Assembly: GCF_051175565.1 (NCBI RefSeq)
Contig: NZ_CP195105.1
Span: 372,001-436,000, forward strand
Reading direction: 5' to 3'
Source: Daejeonia sp002484105
GTDB lineage: Bacteria > Bacteroidota > Bacteroidia > Flavobacteriales > Weeksellaceae
DNA length: 64,000 nucleotides
Shown: in pieces, positions 47,458-57,334 of the stretch
Position numbering within the stretch: the stretch's first letter is position 1
Layout: the number at the start of each line of letters is the position of its first letter
The notes under the pieces: generated by a model
Seen by the model: the letters and a program-made list of their open reading frames with translations, nothing else
What the model was told of the DNA's origin: nothing
The model's database searches: none
Translations under genes and position numbers: made by a program

Positions 47458-48569
47458 GACTGGATATTTAACTGTTTTAAAATTTCGTCGACGATCTGTA
47501 CGGTAGCTTTCGGTTTGGCAAAAAATTTCAGACTGGCCGACATTTCTTTTCTGAGTTCCGGATTTCCGGTAATTTCCGTTAAGGTTGTCCAGAACCGGCC
47601 TTTCATTTCATGATCTTTCACCATTCTGGCAGCATTTCTATCCACCAGCGTCGTGGCATTTCTGGTCTGATGATCTTCTGCCGCAAACGGAAAAGGCACC
47701 AGTAAAACTGGTTTTCCGGCAACTGCCAGTTCGGAAATGGCTATCGCACCTGCACGGGAGACAATGACATCTGCTGCCGAATAGGCTTCTGCCATATCAG
47801 AAATAAACTCCTTCAGAAGAATCTGATTTCCGGACTTTTTGATATCAGAATTGCTGCTGAGTTCGGGATAATCCAGTTTACCTGTCTGCCATATGAGCTG
47901 ATATCCGGCTTCCCGAAGATCCTCCAGATGATCCTTCCAGCCGTTGTTCAGGGTTCGTGATCCCAGTGAACCGCCGACGGAAAGAATGGTTATTTTTTCT
48001 TGATCAAGACCGAGTTTTTCCTTTGCTGATGCTGCATCGGAAATTCCGGAAATTATATTTTCGCGAATGGGATTTCCCATAAAAAAAGTAGCTGTTCCCG
48101 GGAAGAAATGCTCCATATCCGGATAGGCCGTGAAAACAGCTTTTGCTTTTCTGGCGAGGAACATATTCGTCTTGCCCGGAAGCGAATTCTGCTCCTGTAC
48201 GAAAATGGGTACACCTGCTCTGGAAGCAATGTACAATGCCGGTCCACTGGCAAAGCCACCGGTTCCGACTGCAAAATCCGGCCGGAACGCCTTTATTATT
48301 CTACGGGCTTTGGAAAGACTGGAAACAATCTTAAACGGAAGTCCTATATTTTTCAGCAGACTGCCACGGTTGAAGCCTGCAATATTGAGTCCTTCAATTG
48401 GGAAACCCGCCTGCGGGACTTTCTCCATCTCCATTTTTCCGTCGGCGCCAATAAACAGAAATTCTGCATCGGGAAATCGTTTTCTGATTTCCTGTGCAAT
48501 AGCTACTGCCGGAAAGATGTGTCCACCGGTACCGCCACCGCTCATCAGTATTTTGAGTTTTCTGTCCAT
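47454..48569 (-). CDS. murG: undecaprenyldiphospho-muramoylpentapeptide beta-N-acetylglucosaminyltransferase
   Basis: 371 residues. MurG adds GlcNAc to lipid I to make lipid II at the inner face of the membrane. The glycine loop SGGGTGGHIFPAVAIAQEI, SVGGSLGSRTLNNGW and the donor-binding segment VIVSRAGAIAISELAVAGKPVLLVP are all present. Its stop overlaps the murC start. Confidence 0.96.
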   Translation of the reverse strand: MDRKLKILMSGGGTGGHIFPAVAIAQEIRKRFPDAEFLFIGADGKMEMEKVPQAGFPIEGLNIAGFNRGSLLKNIGLPFKIVSSLSKARRIIKAFRPDFAVGTGGFASGPALYIASRAGVPIFVQEQNSLPGKTNMFLARKAKAVFTAYPDMEHFFPGTATFFMGNPIRENIISGISDAASAKEKLGLDQEKITILSVGGSLGSRTLNNGWKDHLEDLREAGYQLIWQTGKLDYPELSSNSDIKKSGNQILLKEFISDMAEAYSAADVIVSRAGAIAISELAVAGKPVLLVPFPFAAEDHQTRNATTLVDRNAARMVKDHEMKGRFWTTLTEITGNPELRKEMSASLKFFAKPKATVQIVDEILKQLNIQS

Positions 48570-48586
48570 CTGTTGTCTGTTTAAAA

Positions 48587-49822
48587 TTATGCGATATCGT
48601 TTATTTCTTCTATACTCTGTTTTTTGCTCAGTCCTTCTTCATCATAGATCTGTACCCGTGAACTGACATTCAGGATGATACCCAACTGGATGTACGTTAC
48701 CAGCATGGAGGTTCCTCCGTAGCTGATCAAAGGCAGCGGCTGCCCGGTAACCGGTATGAGATTGACTGCTACCGCAATGTTCACACAAAGCTGTACAAAA
48801 ATCATCAGCCCCAGAGACAGCACAAGCAACGAGCCGAAAAACGCCGGCATCTTGCTGGCTATAATCACAATCCTGATAACCATGATGAGATACAGTGCTA
48901 TAAGAAATCCTGCGCCAATAAAGCCGTATTCTTCTACAATTATGGCAAAGATAAAGTCGGAGGCAGACTGCGGAAGCATCTGTTTCAATGCGCTTTTTCC
49001 GGGTCCTATTCCTGTAATACCGCCATGTACAATGGCTGCTTTGGCCTGCATTACCTGATAGTTTTTGGCCTTCAGATTTTCATCATCAATATCAGTTGTC
49101 TTTTTGGAGTTGACGAATGTTTCTATTCGGCTGATCCATGTGTGGACACGGTTTCCTCCAATCAAATTGGTATTGACCGCAACCAGAAGAAACATGGCTG
49201 TCCCGATGACAGATGCTGAAATAAATCCGGCAATATACTTCCAGCTGAGCTGCCCCATTGCCAGAACCGCAATGGATACCATCATAATCATCAGCGCTGT
49301 AGAGCCGTTTTCCTTTGCTACGAGGAAGAATACCAGCAATATAGGCCCGAAGATATAGGCGATATTCTCTATGGGAAGCCTTTCTCTTTTGATTTTCTTG
49401 GTGAGATACCGGCACAGATAGATAATCAGCATCAGATAGGCAAAACTCGAGGGCTGGAAGGAGATGGGTGTCCCTGGAATCTTCAGCCATCGCGATGCAC
49501 TTGCCCCCTCAATCGTCTGCCCTGTAAACATGGTGACAATCAGAAGCAAAATCGTTACCGACAGCATAATACTACTCAGCTTTCCGATATATTCGTATTT
49601 CACAGTTTCTACCCCGCGCATAATGACGAGCCCCAAAACCACAAAGAACATATGTCTCATCAGGTGAACAGTTGTCGTCCCGTTATTGACGATATACTCG
49701 AGGTTTGAACTGGCAGAGTACACCGGGAATATCGAGAATATGGAAATCATTATGATTACCATCCACAGAACTTTATCGCCTTTCAGTAGTTCGAATCTGT
49801 TGTCTCTTTCCTGTTCGTTCAT
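48587..49822 (-). CDS. ftsW: FtsW, SEDS-family septal peptidoglycan glycosyltransferase
   Basis: 411 residues with about ten membrane helices. SEDS-family features are seen: WLKIPGTPISFQPSSFAYLMLIIYL, VVAKENGSTALMIMMVSI with the reading FFLVAKENGSTALM, and the C-terminal TGQPLPLISYGGTSMLVTYIQLG. Works with the transpeptidase FtsI, encoded upstream in the same cluster, to build septal wall. Located between murD and murG, so this is FtsW rather than RodA. Confidence 0.93.
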   Translation of the reverse strand: MNEQERDNRFELLKGDKVLWMVIIMISIFSIFPVYSASSNLEYIVNNGTTTVHLMRHMFFVVLGLVIMRGVETVKYEYIGKLSSIMLSVTILLLIVTMFTGQTIEGASASRWLKIPGTPISFQPSSFAYLMLIIYLCRYLTKKIKRERLPIENIAYIFGPILLVFFLVAKENGSTALMIMMVSIAVLAMGQLSWKYIAGFISASVIGTAMFLLVAVNTNLIGGNRVHTWISRIETFVNSKKTTDIDDENLKAKNYQVMQAKAAIVHGGITGIGPGKSALKQMLPQSASDFIFAIIVEEYGFIGAGFLIALYLIMVIRIVIIASKMPAFFGSLLVLSLGLMIFVQLCVNIAVAVNLIPVTGQPLPLISYGGTSMLVTYIQLGIILNVSSRVQIYDEEGLSKKQSIEEINDIA

Positions 49823-49857
49823 TCTAAATTTTAAAAAATTTCTTCTTCTCAGAAGTT

Positions 49858-51186
49858 TTATTGGGCAAGTACCGCTGCACGGAACTGGTCGCCCCGGTCT
49901 TCATAACTTTTAAACAGATCAAAACTGGCGCAGCATGGTGAAAGCAGTACGGTATCACCAGGTTTTGCGAGGGATCTGCAGACTTCCATACACTTTTTCA
50001 GGCTGGATGTGTCATAAATCAGTTCTTTTTTATCCTTAAAGAAATCGATGATCTTCTGGTTGTCAATGCCCATACAGACAATTGCTTTCACTTTTTTCTT
50101 TACCAGATCTTCAATTTCGGAATAGTCGTTTCCTTTGTCTTTTCCTCCCACGATCCAGATGGTTGGCCGTGTCATGCTTTCGAGTGCATAATAGGTTGCA
50201 TTTACATTTGTGGCCTTACTGTCGTTGATGTACTGCACGCCATCAATTTCTGCAATCTGCTCCAGCCTGTGTGGTACTGCCTGAAAAGTCATTAGCGAAT
50301 TTCGTATACTTTCATTGCTGATATTCAGAAGTTTACCAGCGATAGAGGCAGCGAGGCTGTTGGCCACATTATGATTGCCGACGAGGCTGAGGTCAGATAT
50401 TTTCATAGAAAATTCGTCTTTCAGTTTTACTTTGATGTTTCCGTCTTCCACAAAACCGCCTTCCGGAAGTTTTTCCTTCAGGGAAAAAGGAATCATGTGG
50501 GCGCCGATTTCCAGTTTTTTCAGCAGTTTCATGCTCATTTCATCATCGCGGTTATAGATAAAATAATCGTCGTTTTCCTGATTTTCTGCAATACGGAATT
50601 TTGCCAGTGCATATTCCTCATAATTATAATTGTACTGGTCCAGATGATCTGGAGAGAGATTGAGCAACAGCGATATATACGGACGGAAATTCTGCACATC
50701 ATCCAGCTGGAACGAACTTACCTCAAGTACATAATATTCGTAGTCTTCGTCTGCCACCTGTTTTGCAAAACTTTTCCCGATGTTTCCGCCCAGTCCCACA
50801 TTGAAATGGTCATTTTTCAGAATATGGTAAATCAGTGACGTTGTAGTGGTTTTCCCGTTGCTTCCGGTAATGGCGATGATTTTGGCATTCGTAAACTCCG
50901 AAGCAAACTCTATCTCCGACGAAAGTCGGATGCCTTTTGCCTGTATTTTCTGGATAATTTCTGCCTTTTTGGGGATCCCCGGCGACTTCACAATCCAGTC
51001 GGCAGCCAGAATGAGGTCTTCGGAATGTTTTCCTTCCTCAAACGTTATCCCGCTCTCTTTCAACAGATTTTTGTAGTTGTCGCGAATCTCTCCCTTGTCG
51101 GAAAGAAATACGTCAAAGCCTTTTTTCTTTGCCAGATAAGCAGCTCCAAAACCACTTTCTCCACCTCCTAAAACGACTATTTTCAT
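49858..51186 (-). CDS. murD: UDP-N-acetylmuramoylalanine-D-glutamate ligase
   Basis: 442 residues. MurD adds D-Glu to UDP-MurNAc-L-Ala. The start IVVLGGGESGFGAAYLAKKKG binds the uridine part, the ATP loop is AITGSNGKTTTTSLIYHIL near residue 105, and YINDSKATNVNATYYALES and LLSPCCASFDLFKSYEDRGD (residues near 415-435) are MurD signatures. It lies 97 bases downstream of mraY. Confidence 0.95.
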   Translation of the reverse strand: MKIVVLGGGESGFGAAYLAKKKGFDVFLSDKGEIRDNYKNLLKESGITFEEGKHSEDLILAADWIVKSPGIPKKAEIIQKIQAKGIRLSSEIEFASEFTNAKIIAITGSNGKTTTTSLIYHILKNDHFNVGLGGNIGKSFAKQVADEDYEYYVLEVSSFQLDDVQNFRPYISLLLNLSPDHLDQYNYNYEEYALAKFRIAENQENDDYFIYNRDDEMSMKLLKKLEIGAHMIPFSLKEKLPEGGFVEDGNIKVKLKDEFSMKISDLSLVGNHNVANSLAASIAGKLLNISNESIRNSLMTFQAVPHRLEQIAEIDGVQYINDSKATNVNATYYALESMTRPTIWIVGGKDKGNDYSEIEDLVKKKVKAIVCMGIDNQKIIDFFKDKKELIYDTSSLKKCMEVCRSLAKPGDTVLLSPCCASFDLFKSYEDRGDQFRAAVLAQ

Positions 51187-51282
51187 ATATTCAAAATTTC
51201 ATCGGAAACAAGTTCCTTTGTTCATAATTAACCAGTATCCTTTCAGTTTTTTATGTCTTTCATCCTGTAAATGCAGAATTTT

Positions 51283-52524
51283 TTATCTTATTTTCAAGGT
51301 AATCAGACATACTATTGCCAGCATCACGGTGATGATCACCATTCGGTTGACAATTTTGCTTTCGTGGAAACCGCTCTTCTGATAATGGTGATGGAGCGGC
51401 GCCATCTTCAGGAATCTGTGCGTTTGCGCATATTCCAGTCCATATTTGCGTTTCCGGTATTTGAATACTGCCACCTGCAGCATTACCGAAATATTCTCCA
51501 CGAGAAATACTCCACACAGAATTGGGATCAGGAGTTCTTTTCTGAGGATAATTGCCAGTACCGCAATCACTCCGCCCAGCATCAGGCTTCCCGTATCCCC
51601 CATAAACACTTGCGCCGGATAGGTATTGTACCAGAAAAAACCAATTACGGCACCCACCATGGCGACGGCAAATATGGTAGTCTCTCCCATATTCGGGAGG
51701 AACATTATATTGAGATAATCTGCAAAAATGATGTTGCCGGACACATAGGCAAAAAATGCCAGTGTCAGGAGTATAACGGCGCTGGTTCCGGCAGCAAGAC
51801 CGTCAATACCATCTGTGATATTGGCTCCGTTGGATACGGCAGTCACAATAAAAATCACGACAGGGATAAAAACAATCCATGCCCATTCGTGTGCTTCTTT
51901 CTCGTCCATCCAGAACAGAACTTTGCTGTAGTCGAACTCATTGTTCTTGGCAAAAGGTACGGTAGAAACGGGAATTCTTTCTTCGGGCATAAAATTTCTT
52001 TCTACATAGTTTCTGTTTACAACTTTGGCATCAGCGTATTTTCTTTTGACCATAATATTATGGTTGAAATACATCGTAACGCCTACAATCACCCCCAGCC
52101 CTACCTGTCCGATGATTTTGAATTTTCCGCTCAGCCCGTCCTTATTCTTTTTTATTTTTTTCAGATAATCGTCCAGAAAACCGATAGCTCCCATCCAGAT
52201 AACGGAAATTATCAGCAGTACGATATAAACATTTAAAATCCTCGTAAACAGCAGCACCGGGATCAGTGTTGCAATGATGATGATAAGGCCACCCATTGTC
52301 GGTGTTCCTTCCTTCTGCTTCTGGCCCTCCAGACCAAGGTCTCTTACCAGCTCGCCCATTTGCTTGCGCCGCAGGTAGACGATAATTCTTTTCCCATACA
52401 CCAATGCTATAAAAAGCGACAGCAACACGGCCATACCTGCACGGAACGAAATGTAGCGGAGCAGGTTGAGTCCCGGAATATGGATTCCCTGGCTGGTGAG
52501 ATATTCATAGAGATAGTACAGCAT
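51283..52524 (-). CDS. mraY: phospho-N-acetylmuramoyl-pentapeptide transferase
   Basis: 413 residues with ten membrane helices. MraY transfers phospho-MurNAc-pentapeptide to undecaprenyl phosphate, giving lipid I. The Asp-rich catalytic motifs GFLDDYLKK and NITDGIDGLAAG and the His motif APLHHHYQKSGFHE are intact. Compared with E. coli (360 residues) there is an extra loop of about 55 residues near 175-230 (KRKYADAKVVNRNYVERNF, DYSKVLFWMDEKEA), known from Bacteroidota MraY. Confidence 0.95.
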   Translation of the reverse strand: MLYYLYEYLTSQGIHIPGLNLLRYISFRAGMAVLLSLFIALVYGKRIIVYLRRKQMGELVRDLGLEGQKQKEGTPTMGGLIIIIATLIPVLLFTRILNVYIVLLIISVIWMGAIGFLDDYLKKIKKNKDGLSGKFKIIGQVGLGVIVGVTMYFNHNIMVKRKYADAKVVNRNYVERNFMPEERIPVSTVPFAKNNEFDYSKVLFWMDEKEAHEWAWIVFIPVVIFIVTAVSNGANITDGIDGLAAGTSAVILLTLAFFAYVSGNIIFADYLNIMFLPNMGETTIFAVAMVGAVIGFFWYNTYPAQVFMGDTGSLMLGGVIAVLAIILRKELLIPILCGVFLVENISVMLQVAVFKYRKRKYGLEYAQTHRFLKMAPLHHHYQKSGFHESKIVNRMVIITVMLAIVCLITLKIR

Positions 52525-52560
52525 TGATATTCAGTTTTTTATTTTCTTTTCAGTTAATTT

Positions 52561-54021
52561 TTATTTTCCCATAATCTGCAGCAGTTCGTGTATCACTTCT
52601 TTATCGTCAAAATGATGCTTGATACCGCAGATTTCCTGATACGTTTCGTGGCCTTTTCCGGCAACGAGTATGATATCTTTGGGTTCTGCAAATTTTATGG
52701 CCATTTTAATGGCCTCACGCCGGTCGGGTATCACGGTATATTTGCTGTAATACTGCGGCTCTACTCCTACTTCAATTTCTTTGATAATGGCTTCCGGGGC
52801 TTCATCTCTCGGATTGTCGGAGGTGATGATGGCCAGCGTTGATTTCCGGGTAGCAATCTGCCCCATTTCCGGACGTTTGGAATGATCCCTGTTTCCGCCA
52901 CAACCGAAAACGGTGATCAGTCTTTCGTTTTTGGTTCTGATCTCATTGATGGTGTCCAGAACATTCTCCAGTGCATCGGGTGTATGGGCATAATCTACCA
53001 CAAAGTAAATTCCCGAAGGCGACTTGATGGTTTCAAAACGCCCCCGTACACGACGGAGTTTTGACATTGCAGTCAGCACCTCTTCCGGATCAAAACCAAA
53101 TTCGACAGTCGTGGCATACGCAAGCAAAAGATTGCTGGCATTGAATCTTCCCGTGAGGGTTGTCCAGAATTCTTTTCCGTTGAAATTCAGCAACATACCA
53201 TTAAAGTCATCCTCAATCACTTTTCCATGATAATCGGCAAGAGTCTTCAGTGCATATGTTTTTTTGGTAGCTTTTGTATTCTGCAGCATTACTTTTCCGT
53301 TGCGGTCATCAATATTGGTAATGGCTATAGAAGTTTGCGGAAGTTCGTCAAAAAATCTTTTTTTGGCTTTAAGATAATTCTCGAATGTTTTGTGATAATC
53401 CAGATGGTCGTGCGTCAGATTTGTGAAGCCCGCAATGCGGAAATGCAATCCTTCTGTCCGGTTCTGTACGATTCCGTGTGAACTCACTTCCATAAATGCA
53501 TATTCGCATCCTTCTGCTACGGCGTCTGCAAGAATCCTGTTGATGGTCAGTACATCTGGTGTGGTATGTGTGGTCGGGATTACGCGGTCTCCGATACGGT
53601 TTTCCACTGTGGAGATGAGTGCCGGACGGAAGCCGAGATGTTCAAAAATTTCAAACAGCAGTGTGGCAACAGATGTCTTTCCATTGGTACCTGTCACGCC
53701 AAAAAGGTTGATTTTTTCGGATGGATTTCCATAAAAATCAGAGGCAATATGCCCTAAAACTCTGGAAGTATCACCGACTTCGATATAGACAATTTTTTCT
53801 GAAAGATGCTCCGGAAACTGCTCACAGATTACGGCAACAGCACCTTTTTCTATCGCAGAACCGATGAACTGATGCCCATCTGCCACCGCACCGCGAATGG
53901 CAACATATACAGAATCCGGCACCGCTTTGCGGCTGTCGAAGACAATTTCAGAAATCTCACGGTTCAGATCGCCATGGGTTTCTTTAATCGGTATTCTTTT
54001 CAAAAGGTTATTCAGATTCAT
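52561..54021 (-). CDS. murE: UDP-N-acetylmuramoyl-tripeptide synthetase MurE (meso-diaminopimelate type)
   Basis: 486 residues. The ATP loop is GVTGTNGKTSVATLLFEIF near residue 110, and VDYAHTPDALENVLDTI and VFGCGGNRDHSKRPEMG follow. The amino-acid-selecting motif reads SDNPRDEAPEAII; DNPR is the signature for meso-diaminopimelate rather than lysine. The wall is therefore most likely of the A1-gamma type. 15 bases after ftsI. Confidence 0.96.
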   Translation of the reverse strand: MNLNNLLKRIPIKETHGDLNREISEIVFDSRKAVPDSVYVAIRGAVADGHQFIGSAIEKGAVAVICEQFPEHLSEKIVYIEVGDTSRVLGHIASDFYGNPSEKINLFGVTGTNGKTSVATLLFEIFEHLGFRPALISTVENRIGDRVIPTTHTTPDVLTINRILADAVAEGCEYAFMEVSSHGIVQNRTEGLHFRIAGFTNLTHDHLDYHKTFENYLKAKKRFFDELPQTSIAITNIDDRNGKVMLQNTKATKKTYALKTLADYHGKVIEDDFNGMLLNFNGKEFWTTLTGRFNASNLLLAYATTVEFGFDPEEVLTAMSKLRRVRGRFETIKSPSGIYFVVDYAHTPDALENVLDTINEIRTKNERLITVFGCGGNRDHSKRPEMGQIATRKSTLAIITSDNPRDEAPEAIIKEIEVGVEPQYYSKYTVIPDRREAIKMAIKFAEPKDIILVAGKGHETYQEICGIKHHFDDKEVIHELLQIMGK

Positions 54022-54036
54022 TTTTCTGTCTGTTTA

Positions 54037-56028
54037 TCATTTCTGCAGTGTCAGATATATTCTCTGGTTTTTTCTCATTACGGTTCCCTGTGAAGGAAAC
54101 TGGTCGCGGATTTTTCCTACGCCTTTATATTCCACTCTGTAACCGAGATTTTCCAGCTGCGGTATTACATTTTTTCCGGTCATTCCTGTAACATTCGGCA
54201 TTACACCTCCGTTTACAGCAATTTTAACGTTGGGTTCCACCATTTTACTGAGGTCAACCCTGTGTTCTGCCAGCATTTCTTTTTCCACATTCTGAGGGGT
54301 TTTCAAGAAGGTTTTCCCTGCTATTTCCTTAAATACGGGTGCGGAAACACTTGCTCCGTAAAATCCGATAGAAGTGTCGGGTTCACTGACCATGACATAA
54401 CAAGTATATTTCGGATTGTCAGACGGATAGAAACCTGCAAAAGAGGCCCGGTATTTCATTGGCCCTGCTTTCCAGTACTCGAAACGTGCAGTACCGGTTT
54501 TGCCTGCCATTTTCAGGTTTGGGGTGAAGATACTTTTAGCAGTACCTTTTTCAACGGCTTTGGTCAATGCATCGGTCATCATTCTGATGGCTTTGTCAGA
54601 TGCCATTTTCTTCACCATTATTTCTGGCCTGGCCTGGTAGATGACTTTTCCGTCCTTAACGATTTTATCGATAAACAGTGGTTTCAGCATGGTTCCGTGG
54701 TTGGCAATTCCGTTGTAGAAAGAGGTCAGCTGCAGCAGGTTGATGTTGGAAGAATATCCGTATGCAATGGACGCAAGCGTTGCCCGGTTCCAGCGTTTGT
54801 TGTCGGGGGTTACGATTTTCGGCTTGGTAATTCCGGGTATTTCGATATCCATTTTGTCGAAAAGTTTCCATTTTCGCAAATGGTCGAGAAACACCTGTGG
54901 TTTGTCTTCATAAAATTTAGTAATGAGTTTTGCGGTTCCCACATTACTGGATTTTGCCAGTACATCACTGATATCATAAGTGCCGCCGCCATGTCCGTCC
55001 GAAATGCGCTGCCCGGCATAGGTCCAGACACCGTTACCGACATTTACCGTAGTATTTTCGTCAATAAAACCGTCATCCATCGCCGCAAGCAGCGAAACCG
55101 TCTTGAAGGTAGAGCCCGGCTCTATATTATCCTTCATGGTATAGTTGTAGGCATCTGCATATATTCCCGGTTCTGTGCGACGAAGGTTGACCATTGCGCG
55201 TACTTTTCCGGTTTTGGTTTCCATGACCACCACACTTCCGTGTTCGGCATTGAAGTGTACGAGCTGTTTTTCTAAAGCGGAATGGGCAATATCCTGAATC
55301 CTAAGATCGATGGTGGTGTAGACATCCATCCCGTCCACCGGTTCCTGCACTTTCCAGTAATCGATGGGTTTCCATTGTGAGGAATTTACGCGTTGTTCCA
55401 GACGTTTTCCGTCTGTTCCGGAAAGATATTTTGAAAACGCGCCTTCCAGACCGGATCTGTACTCTCCGTTATCCATACCGATAGTTCCGGCGCCAATTTC
55501 GGAAGTAGCGAGCTCGCGTTTGTAGTTGCGGTCTACAATAAAGCCTCCTCTGTTTTTGCCTTTTTTGAAGATAGGGAAATTGCGTATACGGTCATATTGG
55601 TCAAAATCAAGCCCTTTTACCAACATATAATATTGGTTTTCTTTCTTTTTCTGGGCATCAAGCCTTGCCCGGAAATAGCTTCTCGGCTTGTCAAACATAT
55701 TACTCAGCGAATCTGTCAGTGCGGCGATATTATTGTCGTAGACGGAATCCTTTATGGTTTTGAAGTCAATATAAATATCATACCGCATCACCGTAGTGGC
55801 AAGAATGGAACCGTCGGCAGCATAAAGGTTTCCGCGGGCAGCTTTCAGAGTTGCTGTGCGATAATTTTTGTTGATATAGTCATTTTTTATTTCTTCTACA
55901 TTGGTATTCTGAAGAACGATAATTCTGGCAAGAAAAATGACAAAAACGACAAATGCCACCCCGGCAAAGAGGTAGCCCCATTTCAACGTTTTCTTACGTT
56001 TGGTATCGTAATCATTCATTTTTGTCAT
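54037..56028 (-). CDS. ftsI: FtsI/PBP3, septal transpeptidase with C-terminal PASTA domain
   Basis: 663 residues. One membrane helix (WGYLFAGVAFVVFVIFLARII) near the N-terminus, then the pedestal domain and the transpeptidase: active-site serine in EPGSTFKTVSL near residue 310, SSN in LAKSSNVGTAK and KTG in KMAGKTGTARFEY. The last 60 residues (VMPNVTGMTGKNVIPQLENLGY) form a single PASTA domain, a feature of Bacteroidota FtsI. Its start lies in the end of ftsL (17-base overlap); the second Met at residue 4 is an alternative. Partner of FtsW. Confidence 0.95.
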   Translation of the reverse strand: MTKMNDYDTKRKKTLKWGYLFAGVAFVVFVIFLARIIVLQNTNVEEIKNDYINKNYRTATLKAARGNLYAADGSILATTVMRYDIYIDFKTIKDSVYDNNIAALTDSLSNMFDKPRSYFRARLDAQKKKENQYYMLVKGLDFDQYDRIRNFPIFKKGKNRGGFIVDRNYKRELATSEIGAGTIGMDNGEYRSGLEGAFSKYLSGTDGKRLEQRVNSSQWKPIDYWKVQEPVDGMDVYTTIDLRIQDIAHSALEKQLVHFNAEHGSVVVMETKTGKVRAMVNLRRTEPGIYADAYNYTMKDNIEPGSTFKTVSLLAAMDDGFIDENTTVNVGNGVWTYAGQRISDGHGGGTYDISDVLAKSSNVGTAKLITKFYEDKPQVFLDHLRKWKLFDKMDIEIPGITKPKIVTPDNKRWNRATLASIAYGYSSNINLLQLTSFYNGIANHGTMLKPLFIDKIVKDGKVIYQARPEIMVKKMASDKAIRMMTDALTKAVEKGTAKSIFTPNLKMAGKTGTARFEYWKAGPMKYRASFAGFYPSDNPKYTCYVMVSEPDTSIGFYGASVSAPVFKEIAGKTFLKTPQNVEKEMLAEHRVDLSKMVEPNVKIAVNGGVMPNVTGMTGKNVIPQLENLGYRVEYKGVGKIRDQFPSQGTVMRKNQRIYLTLQK

Positions 56029-56377
56029 CGGTACTGTCCATTTTTATCAGAAGCTTGTGCGGATGGTTTTCCAGGGGCAGCAGAGAGTCGTTCACCATCT
56101 GTTTCCCCAGCTCCGATTCCATTTTCACTTTAATAAGGCGGCTCTGTGCATAAGCATTTCTTGACTTGTATTCTTCTGTTTGCTCTTTCAGAGTATTTAC
56201 CTGTTCTATTTTTTTGCTGACGAGATGATTACTGTATATCATAATCATCATCAGCACAAACAGCAAAAGGAAATATTTGTATTGAACCTTGATCTCATCA
56301 CGGTTCAGGAAATTTCCCTTCACGATATCTATGAAGGTCAGTTTCTTTTTAGATGTATATGTATTTCTTTTTGCCAA
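56012..56377 (-). CDS. ftsL: FtsL-like divisome protein
   Basis: 121 residues with a basic cytoplasmic start (MAKRNTYTSKKKLTF), one membrane helix near residues 35-50 (YFLLLFVLMMIMIYSNHLV) and a heptad-like region (KKIEQVNTLKEQTEEYKSRN) that should form a coiled coil. This topology and the position between rsmH and ftsI identify it as FtsL, which pairs with FtsB and FtsQ; sequence alone would not prove it. The stop overlaps the ftsI start by 17 bases. Confidence 0.82.
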   Translation of the reverse strand: MAKRNTYTSKKKLTFIDIVKGNFLNRDEIKVQYKYFLLLFVLMMIMIYSNHLVSKKIEQVNTLKEQTEEYKSRNAYAQSRLIKVKMESELGKQMVNDSLLPLENHPHKLLIKMDSTDDKNE

Positions 56378-56407
56378 TTTTCATTTTTTTTAAAACGCCT
56401 GTCACGT

Positions 56408-57301
56408 TCAGACTTTGATGCCTACCCGCATTTTTGCACTGCGCGCGCGCGGATTTTCTTCAATTTCCTGCTGGTCTGGCACAAAAGCCTTGCTCTGCAG
56501 CAGTTCGAATGCTTTCCGGTAGTTGCCGTACACATCACGTTCGGGTTCGCCTTCAAACATTCCGTTTTTCAGGAATCTTTTCACAAGACGGTCTTCGAGT
56601 GAATGGTAGGATATCACGACAAGTCTTCCGCCCGGTTTCAGAATTTGATATGCCTGCTGGAGCATTTCTTTCAGCACTTCCAGCTCCTGGTTGACTTCGA
56701 TACGGATTGCCTGAAAAAGCTGTGCGTAAAATTTGTTCTGTTTGTGCGGCGGGATATAACTGAAGAGACTTTTCAGATCTTCAGTAGTTTCAATTTTTCT
56801 TGTCTTACGCTGGTGGACGATTTCCCTTGCCAGTTTTCTGGCTTCACGAAGTTCTCCATAATGGTAGAAAATATCTGCAAGTTCCTCTTCCTCATATTCG
56901 TTGATGACGCGCTGTGCATCAAGACCCTGAAGGACATTCATTCTCATATCCAAAGGGGCATTGCTGCGTGTGGAAAATCCACGGTCTGCCTCGTCAAACT
57001 GATGTGACGATACACCGAGATCAGCCAGTACCCCATCAACCTGTGAAGTTCCGTACATCAGCAGAGAATTTTCCAGAAACCGGAAATTCTGATTAATCAG
57101 TGTAAACCCGGAATGCTCTATCGAGTTTTCAAGCGCATCCAGATCCTGGTCGAAAGCAAAAAGTTTTCCTTTGCCGGAAAGCCTGGCCAGTATTTCCCGG
57201 GAATGTCCGCCGCCACCAAAAGTGCAGTCCACATAAATTCCGTCCGGACTGGTTACCAGTTCATCAACGCTTTTCCTGAGCAGTACGGGATTATGATACA
57301 T
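56408..57301 (-). CDS. rsmH: 16S rRNA (cytosine-N4)-methyltransferase RsmH
   Basis: 297 residues. RsmH (MraW) methylates C1402 of 16S rRNA on N4. The S-adenosylmethionine loop is VDCTFGGGGHSREIL near residue 27; DGVLADLGVSSHQFDEADRGFS and RLVVISYHSLEDRLVKRF are family signatures. It follows mraZ by 33 bases, the conserved dcw order. Confidence 0.96.
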   Translation of the reverse strand: MYHNPVLLRKSVDELVTSPDGIYVDCTFGGGGHSREILARLSGKGKLFAFDQDLDALENSIEHSGFTLINQNFRFLENSLLMYGTSQVDGVLADLGVSSHQFDEADRGFSTRSNAPLDMRMNVLQGLDAQRVINEYEEEELADIFYHYGELREARKLAREIVHQRKTRKIETTEDLKSLFSYIPPHKQNKFYAQLFQAIRIEVNQELEVLKEMLQQAYQILKPGGRLVVISYHSLEDRLVKRFLKNGMFEGEPERDVYGNYRKAFELLQSKAFVPDQQEIEENPRARSAKMRVGIKV

Positions 57302-57334
57302 TTCTGATGTTTTTTTTGCAGGAATTCCCTGCGT